The notes below the pieces were generated by a model that was not told where the DNA came from, ran no database searches, and saw nothing but the letters and a program-made list of their open reading frames with translations. Source: Ignavibacteriota bacterium (GTDB lineage: Bacteria > Bacteroidota > Ignavibacteria > Tepidaquicellales > Tepidaquicellaceae). Taken from it: a stretch of 64,000 bases of DNA. The stretch covers positions 1 through 64,000 of the forward strand of contig JACREY010000011.1 of the NCBI GenBank assembly GCA_016218085.1, written 5' to 3'. Made by a program: the position numbers and the translations under genes. Shown one piece after another: positions 63,350-64,000 of the stretch (the first letter of the stretch is position 1; every line of letters starts with the position of its first letter).

Positions 63350-64000
63350 TTTTTATTTTTCCGTATATCTCCATCGCCGTGCGTATTCCGTCCCCGATGC
63401 TTATTGCCGCCTGGCGGTAAATTTTGTTTTTAACATCCCCGGCAAAATACAAAGAATTTTTTCTTAATGCGTTATATTCTTTTTTGCTTATGCTTTTTAA
63501 AAAATCAGCCTGGGGCTCCCTGCCAACCGCCGCTATCAATATATCCGATATAAAAATCTTTTTGCGCCCGCTTATTATGCAGTGTATAAGTACCCTGTCT
63601 CCCGATTCTACAACCTTTATCGTTTCAGCATTTCTGTTAATAGTAATGTTTTCTGATTTCCGGACTTTTTTTAGCAGTGCGGGAATGCACGAAGGAGAAC
63701 CGCCGCGCATCAGAATGTTAATTTTGTTATCCCTCCCTGCAAGATTGTATGCATAGTCAAAAGCCGCATCACCTCCGCCTATTATCGCTATCGCTTTGTT
63801 TTTTGTTTCCCTAAGTTCGTGAACTTCATAGTAGAAGTTTTTCTTCAGCAATCCAGAGGGCTCGTATTCAATTGGTTTTGTGCCTGTGGCTATAACAACA
63901 CGGCGGGATAATAAAATATTTTTTTTCGTAATGACACTGTAAATATTTTTTTTGTGTTTTACGTCAATTACTCTTTCCTTTCTTGCTTTTATCCCGTATG
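63339..64000 (-). CDS. Thioredoxin-reductase-like FAD/NAD(P)-dependent oxidoreductase, 5' end outside window
   Basis: Open to the last base of the window, so the start is missing; 220 codons are visible. An ATG at 63851 is internal: the frame continues upstream with VVIATGTKPIEYEPSG, the ATG motif of this fold. NAD(P)-binding AIIGGGDAAFDYAYNL, then AAVGREPQ and the C-terminal FAD contact LYFAGDVKNKIYRQAAISIGDG (in pieces LYFAGDV and RQAAISIGDG). No CxxC disulphide motif is seen in the visible part. Overlaps the radical SAM gene by 11 nt; it may supply electrons to it, an inference. Confidence 0.88.
   Translation of the reverse strand, partial: YGIKARKERVIDVKHKKNIYSVITKKNILLSRRVVIATGTKPIEYEPSGLLKKNFYYEVHELRETKNKAIAIIGGGDAAFDYAYNLAGRDNKINILMRGGSPSCIPALLKKVRKSENITINRNAETIKVVESGDRVLIHCIISGRKKIFISDILIAAVGREPQADFLKSISKKEYNALRKNSLYFAGDVKNKIYRQAAISIGDGIRTAMEIYGKIKNEN

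Noticed and set aside
63339-63851. A complete 170-aa flavoprotein starting at 63851
   Set aside because: The frame stays open upstream to the window edge with conserved ATG-motif residues, so this is the C-terminal part of a longer gene.

Overview
The window is AT-rich bacterial chromosome from the Bacteroidota/Chlorobiota (FCB) side of the tree, most likely an Ignavibacteria- or Kapabacteria-like lineage. This is inferred from five secreted proteins ending in a type IX secretion (T9SS) type A sorting tail that opens with the motif QNYPNPFNP, from TonB-dependent receptors, from a ferredoxin-linked 2-oxoacid oxidoreductase and from mostly weak ribosome binding sites. I saw no rRNA or tRNA gene, CRISPR array or transposase.

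Layout. 1-12.5 kb: secreted beta-propeller and beta-helix proteins with T9SS tails (the first cut by the window edge), a CPBP membrane protease, a zinc alcohol dehydrogenase and a stand-alone E2-type acyltransferase. 12.5-13.4 kb: a gene-free island of palindromes. 13.4-29.8 kb: a UshA-like nucleotidase, YggX, a SpoIIE-type phosphatase, Tag glycosylase with a rhomboid protease, NrnA, a T9SS esterase and subtilase, then an unknown gene followed by obgE and surE. 30-36.4 kb: a TPR protein, citrate synthase, a UPF0173 hydrolase, parA-parB, ridA and rpsT. 36.6-45 kb: a GH26-like lipoprotein, a DUF2007 protein, a BaiN-type flavoprotein, a HigBA toxin-antitoxin pair, the korDABC operon and a TPR histidine kinase. 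45-55.2 kb: an accessory stretch with a DUF4160/DUF2442 pair, tex, a Gabija-like defence pair and an AbiE toxin-antitoxin pair. 55.2-64 kb: two tandem TonB receptors, one behind a TPP riboswitch, a DUF4153-like membrane protein, an RlmN-like radical SAM protein and a truncated thioredoxin-reductase-like flavoprotein.

Two observations stand out. First, the TPP riboswitch (about 57858-57945, minus strand) has a readable switch: a terminator hairpin whose loop carries a 9-nt perfect complement of the conserved aptamer core. It moves the receptor start to 57773 and points to thiamin or a thiamin precursor as cargo. Second, a modular repeat system runs through the window. It consists of degenerate 7-9 bp tandem arrays, an AGAGC punctuation word and several families of GC-rich hairpins. 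The arrays abut or overlap the stop codons of at least six genes, build whole intergenic islands beside the defence genes, and in two genes lie inside the signal-peptide codons; in one of them the repeats appear to encode most of the export signal.

The three toxin-antitoxin-like or defence pairs each have overlapping or abutting genes, and HigBA and AbiE have large dyad operators at the promoter or start codon. Metabolically, korDABC and citrate synthase give a ferredoxin-linked TCA segment. Transport (TonB receptors), secreted enzymes and T9SS tails fit a polymer-degrading or scavenging lifestyle. All function calls rest on sequence motifs read by eye.
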